Positions 35,164 to 50,637 of a DNA stretch of 64,000 bases are shown here, piece after piece; positions within the stretch are counted from its first letter, which is position 1, and each line of letters starts with the position of its first letter. The notes beneath the pieces were generated by a model that saw only the letters and a program-made list of their open reading frames with translations, searched no databases and had not been told where the DNA came from. The position numbers were made by a program, and so were the translations under genes. The stretch lies in NCBI GenBank assembly GCA_033807695.1, contig CM066306.1, positions 3,162,001-3,226,000 on the forward strand, read 5' to 3'. This stretch comes from Daedaleopsis sinensis. Lineage: Eukaryota; Basidiomycota; Agaricomycetes; Polyporales; Polyporaceae.

Positions 35164-36836
35164 ATGTCTCAGCCCTCGTATCGGCTAGAGACCCCCCGTC
35201 CACGGCCACCACCATTGCCCATTAGAGCCAACAATTTGCCAATCAGGAACTCTCAGATCTTGGGTCAAAAAGATGCTACGGAAACACTCCTTTATGACCT
35301 CCCATCGTCAAACCCGACATCGCCCACCAGAGCCACCTCATCTTCTCAGCCCACATCCCCCACGTCCCCATACAGTCCTCGCACCCGGAGTGCCAGGATG
35401 AAGATGACCCCGCCGCCTTCTGGAAAGCACAGTCGCTCGAACACGCCTTCTCAACCGATGCGCAGTGAGTTGGAGCAGTTCGCAGAGCACTGTCGAGCAT
35501 GGTGCGTGTCTTCCTACCTTCCCCCTTCTCCCGGCAGCTTAAATGCCACAGGTATTACCATCAGGACGACGGTGCCGGCAGGGCCATGACACAGACTCTC
35601 GCAACACTTCCTCCCTCACAACGAGCCCCCTTCGCCCGCTTGCAGGCTTCGATACGCTCCGCATACCACGCCAGTGTCAGCGCACGGCGGGACGCCGAGT
35701 TCAAAGCCCATCTGAATGCGATGAAGCCCGGCGGCTCGCTCATGCCCCACTCGCGCGCGGATCCCAAAGGTCAGCTCGCGAAAAAGGAAAGATACGAGCG
35801 ACTCGACCGTTTCATCCGCACCTGGTGCACCATGGGCATGCCAGGCACGAAGCCGTTCTTCCAGGGTTTGTGGGCGGTCATGCGCCTCCAGGTCGTTCCG
35901 GAGGAGCTTGGAGGGGCAGGGCCGTTCAGAATCGAATGGGAAATCGACGACGCCGTCTTCAAGGAGTCAGGGTAAGTGCCCCCGCTCGATTCCCGCACTT
36001 TAAGGTTGATTGATCCCGGGCCGGCAATTTCCGCATACCAGCGGGAAAGATTTCATGCTTGAAGCCATCGACGTGCTCAAAGGGGTATGTATGCAGTACC
36101 GGTCTGCGTGTTGTGACGTATTGGCGAGTCAACTGACATTCGGTGTCTTGTTTAGGTACTCGCGTTCGAAGAGACAACGTCGCTCAGCCGTACTTCCTCG
36201 ACAAATAGCTCCGCCCCCGCATTCACCGCCCTGTCGCCCATACATTCTCGGTCACAATCACAACCCCTGCCCTCAGACCGGACACCGACGTTGCGGTCGC
36301 AGAAACCCCCGCCAATAGCCTCCACGACCCAGACCAAGCGACCGCGAGCACCGAGCGATCCGTTCTTGGACACGCCGCCTCTCTCGACCTCGTACTCGTC
36401 CGCAAAGACGGGCACGAGCCACCTCTCTACCTCCGGCTCGTCGGCGGCAGACGAACCAATAACGCCGACCACCCCGCTCGGGGACGTCGATGATCTCTTC
36501 GCGCCCGCGCCGCCCAATCGCAATCACGAATTCTCAGAATCTGATGGATACCTTCGGACGTGGACTGCGCCGGACCTTCCGAATCCCGAATACGTGAGCC
36601 TGCTCACGCTCTTCCCGCCGTTCATTGCGCGCGACACGCTCCCGCGCTTCCCCGCGACCGCCCCGACGCCCCGCCTCGCGGACATCGAGGAGGGCCCGGA
36701 CGGGGACGGCGAGCGGTGCAAGGCGATCAGGATCGGTACGGGCACGATGTGGCTCGGGAGCAAGCGGCGCATCGACGGGTGGCAGGGTGGCTGGTGGACC
36801 CGGTTCAAGCTGTGGCTCTCCCGGCTGTTCTGCTAG
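35164..36836 (+). CDS. conserved-looking fungal protein of unknown function
   Basis: Starts MSQPSYRLETPRPRPPPLP and splices through about three short introns: CRAW to YYHQDDGAG, FKESG to GKDFMLEAIDVLKG, and VLKG to VLAFEETTSL. A disordered Ser/Thr/Pro-rich N-terminus with predicted kinase-site-like SPT and TSP motifs is followed by a charged helical middle (LASIRSAYHASVSARRDAEFKAHLNAMKP type sequence) and FFQGLWAVMRLQVVPEELGGAGPFRIEWEIDDAVF, which looks like a folded core. After another disordered region it ends TMWLGSKRRIDGWQGGWWTRFKLWLSRLFC, a Trp/Arg-rich amphipathic tail with a terminal Cys, stop at 36834-36836. I recognise no family. Frame continuity across introns and mixed composition support a real gene. 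Confidence 0.7.
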
Positions 36837-38167
36837 GCGTTGCGTGCCCCCGCTCGATTTGCGGCTACCTCTCCGGGGGATGCCCACCACATGCCTCCGT
36901 CTATGCGCCTGAGGCGTTTGGACGTTGTGGTAGATCGGCCACGGGCGTGCGGGTCCTCTATACTGCAGTGTGTATAGTATGGCCTACGAGTGCCGGCTTC
37001 TCAGACAGACCGCGCTGTGTCGCTGGTCTGCTGGAGCGCACTCGGTCGTCAAGCAGCACGCATCCCCCCCTCTCACTACGTAGGCCATCCATGGGCGGTT
37101 GCGTCGCCGCTGGGTACATAGTCTGTATCATCACCTGGTCGATGTCGGTTGATATTATTTGCTATGGTTATGTGCTCTCGCGCTCGGTATCCCTTATTAC
37201 CTCCCTCGCTCCCAAGTTTGGGCGATTCGCGTCCGCGCAGCCGCATGGCTGTCACGCGTGCCTTGTGCGGGTAGGGTGCCCCAGGGACCAGGGTACTCGC
37301 AAATACTACGTCAACGCGACAAGATAGGGTTGGTGCATCGGCGGGCGCCATCGCCAGCACCGCCCGCACGAAAGAGGCAGTCGTAGTGTTCGTTTTGCGG
37401 TCGCGTAGTGCGCGCTCACACCGTCGGCAGCCGCAGGTCGTTCGCCAGCTTCGCAGACACCCATCGATGAGAACCCGCGCGCCGTTCGCCCGGCTGATCG
37501 CCGCCAGAAGACGAAGACGTGCGCGACACAATGGTGCGTAGCCGTGTTACTGTCCCCGAACGAACGCGTGCGCGTACACTAAGTACTTACATGTTGTTAT
37601 CGCGTCTTTGCAGTCGCAAGGGTCGACACTAGTGCAAGCACTCGCGGCTTCCGACATACCCCTCAGTCCCACGCACCCGTCTCGTGCGTTCACACATATG
37701 TCGCGCTCCCAGGCATCGCTTCTGAGACCACAAGCACCCCGTCTGCGCCATTGGACAATATCCAACCCCGGCGTTCACCGTTAGAGTCGACGCAGGCACG
37801 GTGTCCAGCTGCCGCTTCTGGCGCGCCTCCTCCCTTCCCCCTTCCCCAGACCCCGGTCGATCGAGCAGGTGCGTACCCGCGGCCTGACCGTGACGTCGCC
37901 CGGGCCCGCTTCCTGGGTACCATCAGGCCCCTGGCACGCTTCGGGAGGGGGATGCTGCCGCTGGAAGGGCGCACGGCCCTCCTTGTCTCCCGCTTTTCCA
38001 CGGCTATACGCCCCGACGGCGGACGCGCTGGCGAAGCCCGCCGCCTTGGGGGCCAGTTGCGCTATTGGACAGCGCAGGGAACACGGGGGTGCCTGGAGAA
38101 GGACGTGCTCCGGGGAGGTCGGCAGGAGCTTAGTGCGAGTCCTACCGCGATTCGCAGTGCTCGTTCG

Positions 38168-38205
<38 letters not shown>

Positions 38206-40870
38206 AGCGGGTCGCAGCAGGAGGAGGGCGGCGCTCGCGAGTCGCGAGTCGCGAGCGAATCGGGGCCTCGCAGATCGGCCAGTGATCTCTGCGGCCGGCT
38301 TTCAAGAGGGCCCCCGGGGATTATCGTGCGTTGCCATCAAACGAGGTCCAAGTCAACGAGCCTCTGTCGAGCTCGAGTGAGTCGCGATCTGATCTTCGCG
38401 GCTGCTTTCGCGAGTCCTCCGGCCTCGCGACACACACTTAATGGGTGGGACTGCCGCGTGGTCTCGTGGCCGGACAACGTACTTGCACCGAGGCGCGAGG
38501 CGCATGGGTGTGCCTCTCGTTCTGTGCCACCGCCGCTGCCAGTGGCGGTTGGGAAGATGTCGGGTCTTGTGGCCGGTGTCCCAGACTGCGATCGAGCTCG
38601 AGCGCATTTCATCAGCCTTGCGTCCCTTCCTGGCTTCAATGGAGATGGAGGTGCGCCCAACGTTCTTTTGCCCTCGCGAAGCTCGCCGTTGACAGGTCGC
38701 CTCCGATTGGACCACTGGCAGTGTTTTTGTAAGGATGTCGCCCTTCTGACCGATGCATTGTGATGGCAGGGCAGGATTTCGCAGAACGCACCAGTACTCA
38801 GCGGAACCAGAGTACGTTGGACGTTAGACCCAGGCCAGTTTCAGAGCTGCGTCGAGCCCCTGTCCCCAGTCGGATCCGCAGGATCTAGGGTCGCTTCGTC
38901 GACGAAAATTCCACGGATATGTCGTCCAGATCTAGAGCAGCAGCGCGCCGGCCTACTCACATTGTCAATCTCCCTTTGACGCGCCACACCGTCTCTGCCA
39001 ATTAGAGTCGCGGCTGTCCGGCTACCAACGTACGGGGCCCCGGAAGCTCAGCGATGCCCTAAGTTGAACGTTGACGTTGCACGGCCAACGAGCTTGTTCG
39101 CGCAATGTATCACGCCCGTCCGCGTGGGCGCGCCTGCGCACGCCTGTCCGACAGCCATCGAGGGGGATCCGCCAGAGTCCCAGAGTTCCAGAGTCCAAAC
39201 GACGGGAGGTCGGCTGTTAAGGTTGTGCATGACGTAGGTATTTGCGCGCATTTCTGGACTGTGGGATCCTGTCCTGACCCGCCGTCCCACTGGCAGCCCC
39301 GTCCCCCGCGCAAAGGGTTCTGAATTCTCGACCGACATACGTGCACGAGCTTCCCGAAAGATCTAGAGAGGGCATGCACGCTCGAACTCGAACACGTACA
39401 TCGAAGCTCGCCACTTGTCGGACGCTCTCGCACTTCTGTTGCTGGCAGTCTTCCCCGCCCCAGGCACTAGTATATGACAGTCCTCGAGCGACATCCTCAG
39501 GCTGCCGTAACTCTATGGCAAGCTTGAATGCTAGCCGAGCGATCTCCGAATCGATATCGGCCAGCGTGCTCGACACAACCCCCGCGGAGCACCCGTCGAC
39601 GTCCGCACGCCTCCCGGGACGCGTCGACGCGCAACTCGCGCATCATCGACATCGACATCCATTCCCTGGCACTGGCAGATGTCGTCCCCCCTCGGTGCCT
39701 GTTGCGATCCCGGGAGCGGAGTTCCGCGCGGAACTGTCTGCCTGTGTTGCAGAATGCTGGGAGCTAATATATGATATATTCAGCCACTCGAAGGGTTCTC
39801 GACAGGTGGGAGACAGGACATGCATGTGGATGCGTGCGTATGCGGTGTGTGGCACTAGTGGGTGGCTGATTCGGTGGTCGTCAAGAACGTTAATTATCGG
39901 TCTGCAGCTGGAAGCCCTGGTCTCCCGAAAACGCAGACAGCTGGAGACATGAAACAGACAAGTGCGTACCTCGCCACGCCCGCAGGCCATATGCTTGCTG
40001 GGCCGCCCCATCACCAGTCTGCCAGTCACGACCGAGTTGCGGAGCGCAATCAATATTAACCCCACGCTCCAGAGCGCATCCTGTCCAGCGGCGACGTGGG
40101 TCGGGAACGCATCGTGATCGTCGCCATTCGGGACTTAGGACTACGTGACAGGCGTACGTCGGATGTGATGCAGATGCATATGCACGACGCCTCGAACATC
40201 GATATCTGCGTCCGCTGCATACTATCTCAATCCGCTCGGTTCCCCCACGCACGCACGCACGGCCTCCGTACGTTCTGTGGCTATTGCAATGCAATTGGCA
40301 ATTTGTTGGGCGGTCGGCGGCGGTGTGGTCAGGTCAGCCACCGCATGCGTCCTCGTCCTTGTTCGTCAGATCCTGGCAGATATCATGCGGGATCGTATCA
40401 CGCAGCGGCTTGGGGGCTCTGGCAGCGACAGGGCTTGAACGTGAACAGCACGCGAAAAACAGCGATCCGCATAAGAATAACCAGGGAGCAGAACAGCGTG
40501 TGTGCCGCCGAACGACCGCGGCGCCCGCGTTCCCAGTCCGGGGACTCGGGGCGGCGCATGGGTATGGGGAAGGGATGGGGATGAGGAAGACTCGTACACC
40601 GACAGAGAGGAAACTATCAACAGGCAAGGACGAGGACTATCCGTTCCTTCGCAAATATAGGGCGTGGGCATATGGGGCATATCATAAAGCAGACAGACAT
40701 TACGAGAACGTTGGGCAAGCGCAGAGTTTAAGGCTATCCGGCGAGGGACGCGGGTGCCGACGGCTGTCCCTGGAGAAGGGGGGAAGAACAGTCGAGAGTC
40801 GAGGCGGCGGCGGGGAAGGCGAAGGCGAAGGCGAAGGCAGGAAGGATCGCCCACCTCAACGCTAACGCTA
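36837..40870. other. 4-kb region without a recognisable gene
   Basis: No spliceable family member was found on either strand. It includes a GCCGTC hexanucleotide array at about 38167-38211, GCGAGTC repeats near 38236-38258, an AACGTTGACGTT motif near 39065, and a GAAGGC array near 40816-40839. The minus-strand frame at 39217-39576 (MSSTLADIDSEIARLAFKLAIEL) begins with protein-like helical sequence but does not continue convincingly. Confidence 0.45.
38167..38211. repeat. hexanucleotide microsatellite (GCCGTC)n
   Basis: About seven consecutive copies of GCCGTC in a GC-rich, gene-poor stretch. It is followed by a GCGAGTC repeat a few tens of bases on. Confidence 0.85.
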
Positions 40871-42493
40871 TCACGCTTGACCACGCCGCGCTTGCAAGGC
40901 CGCAATCGTCTCCTCCAGCGCCCGATTGTCGTACCGCAACCTGCGTGCACGTCCGCCGCGCTTGGTCAGCGATACGGACGCTTTCACGACGCGACACAAC
41001 ACCCACCGCTGTACCTCCTCCTCGAGCTGCGCGATTCTCCGGGCCTTGAAGTCCGCGCTATTCAGTGCTGCCCGCTCGCGCCGCTCCAGCCTCCGCACGG
41101 ATTCCGTAATGTTCGCGAGGGACTGCACCTGGGACTCGATGACGGCGGAGAGCGGGGCCGCAGGGGGCCCTGCGCTCCCAGACAGACCGTCTGCCCCCGA
41201 GAATGTCGACAGGGGGGAGCCAATGCGTGCGGGGGAGGCACGCTCGTGGAAAGGATTCTCCTAGAGGGCCAGCATGACCGACCGTATGATGCGCGGCAGC
41301 AGAGTCGTCACGGTGCAGGAGAAGAGCGCAACAGGAAAAGAGACTGGACTCAGAACCCCACATACAATCCACACAAACGAATGCATGCGCACCGGGTCAT
41401 CTGGTATCATCTGCCACTGCGGGCTGCCCATGCTGGAGCGGGGCAGCTCCCTGCCCTTGCCCTTGGTCCTGGTTGGCGAAGGAGACGGCGGATATGCGAC
41501 CGCATGCTGGAGCGACGCTATCTGGCCGTCCGCCTGCGAGGTCCCTGGCGGGGTAGGAAGCACCCCGCCCCCGTTCCCACCGGGAGTAGATACGCGCATG
41601 TGCTGCCCCCGCCCCGGAGTCAGGGGAGGGGGAGCCGGCATCCACGACCCACGCCCACGCTCCTCGTCCGGCACTCGGGACACGCTGTTGCGCGAGCTCC
41701 CGGAGCCGCCGTCGGCGTCCGCGTGGCCCAGTGCGCCTGCGTAGCGGACGGGAGAGCCCGCGAGGCTGCGCGGTAGCGGCGATTCGAAGAAATCTTGCAT
41801 AATAGAGTCTTCGTCGTCGTACGGGTCTGTCTGGATCGCTTTGTCTTCTAGGTCTTCTAGGTCTTCCAGGTCTTCCAGGTCGGCCTCCTCAATCTCGGCG
41901 GATATCGAGTAGCCGGCTTCGGACTGTGTGGAGAGAGACAGTCTAGACGGGGTCCTGGGAAGAGCTCCGCTCCGGGACGCAGAAGGGGGCGCGGGCGATT
42001 GGGGAACATCAGAACAGCGTCCTCGATAAAATTGAGGAGCGGCTTCGATAGCTTCGACTCGCGAGGATCCGCTCGCCGAAGTGTGTGGAGCACGGGCAGA
42101 GCTCGCAGCTGGTGTTCCAGAAGGCGTCTTGTCCTGGGAAGGGCCCTGGGCAGCAGCCGCAAGGGCTTCCTGTATGCTCGCCAGGCGGGCGAGCTTCTTC
42201 GCCTCCTTGATCCCTTTCTCTATCTCGGCCTGTCGTGCCGCACGTTGAGAGGGGGTCAGGGCGGGGGTGGCGTCCCGTGTCCGCGTCCCCTCGCCACCCT
42301 CGATTCTGCCCCGCTTCGGTGTCATCGGGCTCTCTCCTGCGATAGTGGAGGCACGGGAGGGGCTCAGGGTGCGTTGTCGCTTCTGCTGCGATATCGGGGT
42401 GGCGGGCGAGCGCGCCATGTGAGCACGCCTTGCCTGCGACGGACGTTCGGGCGATGACTCCAAGTTTTGGGCGTTCAATGAGATGGATTGCAT
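40871..42493 (-). CDS. coiled-coil protein of unknown function
   Basis: The likely start is MQSISLNAQNLESSPERPSQ at 42491-42493; the frame extends 28 codons upstream, but that extension crosses a good acceptor (ACGCAG). The N-terminal half is Ser/Pro-rich with basic patches (KRQRTLSPSR and TPKRGRIEGG), a possible nuclear signal. A helical Lys/Ala-rich stretch follows, then a fourfold LED repeat and the acidic EDSIMQDFFESPLP. An intron from GTGCGC near 41394 to the CTAG just before GAGAATCC at 41262 joins IPDDP to ENPFHERASP. The C-terminus, QVQSLANITESVRRLERRERAALN through IAQLEEEVQRWVLCRVVKA to ALEETIAALQARRGQA, is a clear coiled coil. No family recognised; perhaps a structural or cytoskeletal adaptor, which is inference. 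Confidence 0.7.
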
Positions 42494-43927
42494 AGCAGCG
42501 AGGAGTCTGTGATCGTCGGCCCAGACTGCGTTTGACAGAGTCAGTGAGTGCGTACGGATTGCAGGAATGCGCAACACTCACTGAAGAATTCACACCTTTC
42601 CGGGTCGTCGTGAGGTAGAGAACAACTGTAAAAATGACTGGCCAGATACTATCATTAGCAAGTTTAATCCGACTACAATAACAAGGGCCGAAGGACGTCG
42701 CAACGCGCATTCCGCACACAAGTGCTTAGTGCATGGATAGAGGTCATAAGAATACTATTGGACAGAAGAACACGCGAGACGCCATAGTGCTAGAATATCC
42801 ACCCCGCCGACTCGACTCCATTGTCAAGCGTCCTGGTAATGCAGCTGATGGCCTGAATGGACTGTTGGACTCGAAACGCATAGTATCTGGAGCAGCTCGC
42901 AACATTCGGTGTCCAGACCCACGTTGGCGAACATCAAGGAAGAGTCGCTCATGAAGGGTGGATGGGTCATCCAATATATGAGTTCAGGGTGATATCATCA
43001 AACATGAAGATAGCAAAGCAAGTGTGGAGCAATCGCACCCTTCAAGGTGCTTGCATATGTAACGTGCTCTAGAGGCCTTGTCACTCGAAAAATAAGCCCC
43101 GCAGGGTTTACCCCTCTCGGTCATGACATAGCGGTTGAATTTCCCTGTCAGTGTGATCTAGAGTATTTGAGCAGTCTCACTCCTGGGGAGATGGGTTTCT
43201 GACAGGTCTGAACGCCGATTGAGAGAGACCGAGACAAATTCGTTACGTCGGGAACATCAACCAATCCGTTTCACCGGGTATCATGCGTATGCTGAACCAC
43301 ACAAGCGACGATGCTGCACAGCTTTGTATGTCTACATAGCGAATGCATCGTATGTATGGACTGCAACATGGTGAGTCATACCCGGGGTTGAACGATTGGA
43401 TGATAGCCTCGACGTAACGAACATCATCATATAAAAACACCCGGGCCGGTACACCCAGCCCTGATCCAGCCAAAGTCCACAGACAACCTGGTTTCTGTGT
43501 GATCCGTCGCTCTTGCAAACTCTCCCAACTTCCGTATGTACAAATCGTGGTCACTCACCGACCGGGGTTTGTCACGGTTCGACTCGTTAGCCGTTTCGCG
43601 GGTATCCTGTGATCGTAGCAAACGACTGTTTTGCCGTCGGAATCGAGGGGGGCTGTCTCGTTGACGAAGCGCTGCGCAGAGATGGTATTGGGTTGAGAAC
43701 ACTGAGACATACGTCTAGGACGTGGTGAGTACCGATAAGCCGTCGACCAAGGCAACGCCTGTCCTCGTCGTCGTTGGCGGAGGATACCGCTGGATACCGA
43801 CGTCGAAGTCACGGACAGAGGGGCAGTACAACATGGGCGTCTACGGATACTATCCTTGACCACAAATATTTGCGCTACTTTGCAGACCTTTGCGTAGTAC
43901 CACCAGCGACATCGGTGAGTACTGGGC
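42494..43927. other. intergenic region with a doubtful minus-strand gene
   Basis: On the minus strand, 43243-43929 contains frames with protein-like segments: an Arg/Ser-rich beginning resembling a mitochondrial presequence, a stretch RDKPRSVSDHDLYIRKLGEFARATDH, and GCLWTLAGSGLGVPARVFLYDDVRYVEAIIQSFNPG followed by a possible donor (CCCCGG/GTATGA). These lie in different frames and I could not join them into one confident model. The rest, 42600-43240, shows nothing recognisable. Confidence 0.3.
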
Positions 43928-44556
43928 ATGGAATCAAACGTGCAACGTATTCTGTCTCATCCAAACAATTGGTGGCCAGATATCATGGAGTCTCGTATTC
44001 ACGTTGAGACGCGTTACATCCCACCTGCAGAGATGGCGGCGCCCGCTCTTGCTGTTCAGATCACCCGTCTGGTGGACACATACATGCTCTGGGTGGGCAC
44101 CACTGATGTCGAGGAGGGAGAGGTGCACAACGCGCCGTCGCAAGGATGTCTTGGTAGAGACTGGGCATGTGCTATGCCGCCAAAAGACTCTGTAAGTCCC
44201 GCAGTGCTTGCGTCGACTGAGAACCCACTCAATCTTTGCACGGCTCCGGCTGAAGTCAAGCATACCGGGAACAGCGACGCCGCTGTATCGCTCGTCGGGC
44301 TCGGATGCCGCGTTGTCGATGTCGCAGCGCCTTGGTACTATTTCCGTGCTTCTGGCCGAGCATATGCAACATGCACTGACCTTGTCTCCATGCCGCGTGT
44401 TTTTGTCCGGCAGCTCGGCGGTTCAAGAAACAAATTTACCTGTCGATCGACACCCCCCCTTCGCTGGGGTCGCTTGGGCAGGAGGGAAAGCTGTTGCTGG
44501 CTATCGAACGAGGTGTGGGCGATATTCTGCGGTCATACGAGCGACCTGCGACGTAG
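43928..44556 (+). CDS. proteasome assembly chaperone 4 (PAC4)-like protein
   Basis: Small chaperone that, with PAC3, helps assemble the 20S alpha ring. Exons 43928-44191, 44256-44334 and 44414-44556 give 161 residues with no frame break. The protein reads MESNVQRILSHPNNWWPD, then RIHVETRYIPP, the strand LAVQITRLVDTYMLWVGTT, RDWACAMPPKDS, IPGTATPLYRSSGSDAALSMSQRLARRFKKQIYLSID, and LLLAIERGVGDILRSYERPAT. The order RLxDxxxLWVG, then a Ser-Asp-Thr/Ala segment, AQRLARK-type helix and a short strand, matches human PSMG4, whose length is similar. Reading straight through the introns gives a superficially longer but meaningless C-terminus. The stop lies 120 bp before the YAK1 start on the same strand. 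Confidence 0.78.
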
Positions 44557-44675
44557 GGGACTAGATATGTAGTTTGCTGCAAAGCGATGTATGTAAGACG
44601 ATAAGAAATCGATAAATCGCGGCAAAGCATCTGAATTGGATCTGGGCTGCGCTCGGCGCTCTCCACGATCGGGCG
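44557..44675 (+). promoter_or_regulatory. short interval between PAC4-like gene and YAK1
   Basis: Only 119 bp lie between the PAC4-like stop and the YAK1 start codon. The YAK1 promoter and leader therefore probably overlap the end of the upstream gene, unless the YAK1 protein starts further downstream, for example at MSEPELAYM. Confidence 0.4.
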
Positions 44676-48899
<4,224 letters not shown>

Positions 48900-49548
48900 T
48901 CAGTTGGCTGGTTCAATGCTCCTTCCCTGTCCGGGCGGCGGGTCTGGTCCTCGCCTCCCATATGCTATCCCATTGTAACTGTCGCAGCCTCCCCTCGCCT
49001 CCGCCCGCTCCCAAGCGATCCCGCGCGCTTCTGTGCGGACACCTGCTGTCCCGCGTTTTCCATCTGTTTCCTGTCTCATCTCTGCCCTTCTTGTTACCGA
49101 TCCGCATGATCACTCAATCACCAAAGCCGCTCGTCGCCTCGCTCAACGCCCAATGCCCAACGCTCGACCACGTACAGCGTATATAACTGTGTAGCTTGCC
49201 TCCACACCACTCCACCCCACCACTGATATATATCTATCCGAGCTCGTAGATAGCTATGGACTCGTGGTACCTCCTCGTTCTGCCTCCGTGAACACGCATC
49301 GTCCAGATATGCCCGGTTCTGATTCCTCTTATCCGCCCACAATGATGTATAATCGCAGACCAAGGCTGTAGTCTTCATTCAATCCATCTCCTTGCTCTTT
49401 CCCTTCTCTATCTACATATCGCTCAAATACAACCATTGCTCGGTTGAACGAGCCCGGCATGGTACATCTTCAATCCGATTCTGCTGTAGTTCCGCATAGA
49501 TTGCAGGTCCAAGTGGGAGTGGCGTTGTGCCTATAGCGCGTACCCGTA
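48900..49548. other. convergent 3' region, YAK1 and HAD phosphatase
   Basis: About 650 bp between convergent genes. No gene supported; the sequence is C/T-rich on the plus strand in its first 250 bases, consistent with the YAK1 3' untranslated region. Confidence 0.45.
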
Positions 49549-50637
49549 TCAGAGCTGGTCCAGGATCTCCTCTGCCTCCCATGCTCCGGTCCAGTACCGG
49601 ACGCTGCAGTGCAGACGACCCTCTTCCTCGTATGGCTTGATGAGGTTGTACAGGCCACGGTAGCGACGGCAGAGCACCACGTCTTGTCTGTGAAAATGTT
49701 GATTGTTAGTTTCCGATACACAAGGCGATAGACACGGATCGTTCGCGTACTTGCGCAGACGGAGAACGGGGCAGAAGTCGTTGGAGCCGTCGCCCACGTA
49801 GATGACGCGGTCGAAGTCGGGCGCGTGCCGCTTGAGGAACGCGTCGAGCTCGTCGCCTGCAAGACGCGTCGTCAGCGGCGCGCGTGCGTATATGCGTGTG
49901 CGTGCCTGGCGTACCTTTGCACATGTTCGGGCTGCAGCCGACTTTGCAGTCGTGCTGGACGCCCGAGGGGTCGATGCGGCGGCAGAGCTTGAGCAGGCCC
50001 GACTCGTCCCACTCGGCGGGGTTCGTGACGATCTCTTCAAACAGGTTCTCGAGGCCCTTGGACTGGCATGACATAGCTGTGTCAGCGTCCGCACGTAGTT
50101 CAAACGCCCCAGGGGGTATGTACGAACCTTGAGGATTGTGGTGATGTAGACGATGTTCGCGTTCGAGAGGCAGAAGAACGTGGTGTGGCCCCGGGCCTTC
50201 AGCGCAGAGACGCCACGGACCATAGCAGGGTGCTGCAGAGGCGTTGAGCATGGCGCGGGGCGCGTCGCGGGAGATCGCTAGTCACTGACGAAGGGCATGC
50301 TGCGCAGCGCGTCCTCGATCTGCTCTTTCGTCCCGCCCGTCTCGTGGAGCTCTTTCAAGGTCATCGCGCTTCGAACGTCAGGCCTCAGGCTGGGCATGTG
50401 GGACGGGAGGCCGCGCAGCTCACACGAGATCGGTCCACTGTACATCCTTCTTGAGGTCCTTCATCTTTCTGCGCAGCTTGGGCGCGAGCACCTCGAGGAC
50501 CCATCTGTCGGAGTCCTGATCTGCGAGAGACCTGGAAGGCGAGATGGATCAGCTTCAAGCGGGATGTTGAGGCGTTTATGGGCTAGTTACCAGTCAAAAT
50601 CAAAGACAATCAGCTGACGTTCGACTGGGGGAAACAT
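49549..50637 (-). CDS. HAD-family phosphatase, PHOSPHO1/PHOSPHO2 type
   Basis: Starts MFPPVERQLIVFDFDW at 50635-50637; the second exon completes DFDWSLADQDSDRWVLEVL, giving the HAD motif I DxDxS with nucleophile Asp. Later exons give SMPFHPAMVRGVSALKARGHTTFFCLSNANIVYITTIL, with the motif II Ser in LSNAN, then SKGLENLFEEIVTNPAEWDESGLLKLCRRI, the Cys-rich DCKVGCSPNMCKG typical of this subfamily, DELDAFLKRH, and motif IV VIYVGDGSNDFCPVLRL. It ends WTGAWEAEEILDQL. Characterised relatives dephosphorylate phosphocholine/phosphoethanolamine or pyridoxal phosphate; which applies here is unknown. About six short introns, all compatible with the frame. Motif I has Trp where many relatives have Gly-Thr, but the two Asp are kept. 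Confidence 0.88.

Noticed and set aside
39217..39576. Minus-strand frame MSSTLADIDSEIARLAFKLAIEL
   Set aside because: The first 35 codons look protein-like, but the remainder is not and no convincing second exon was found.
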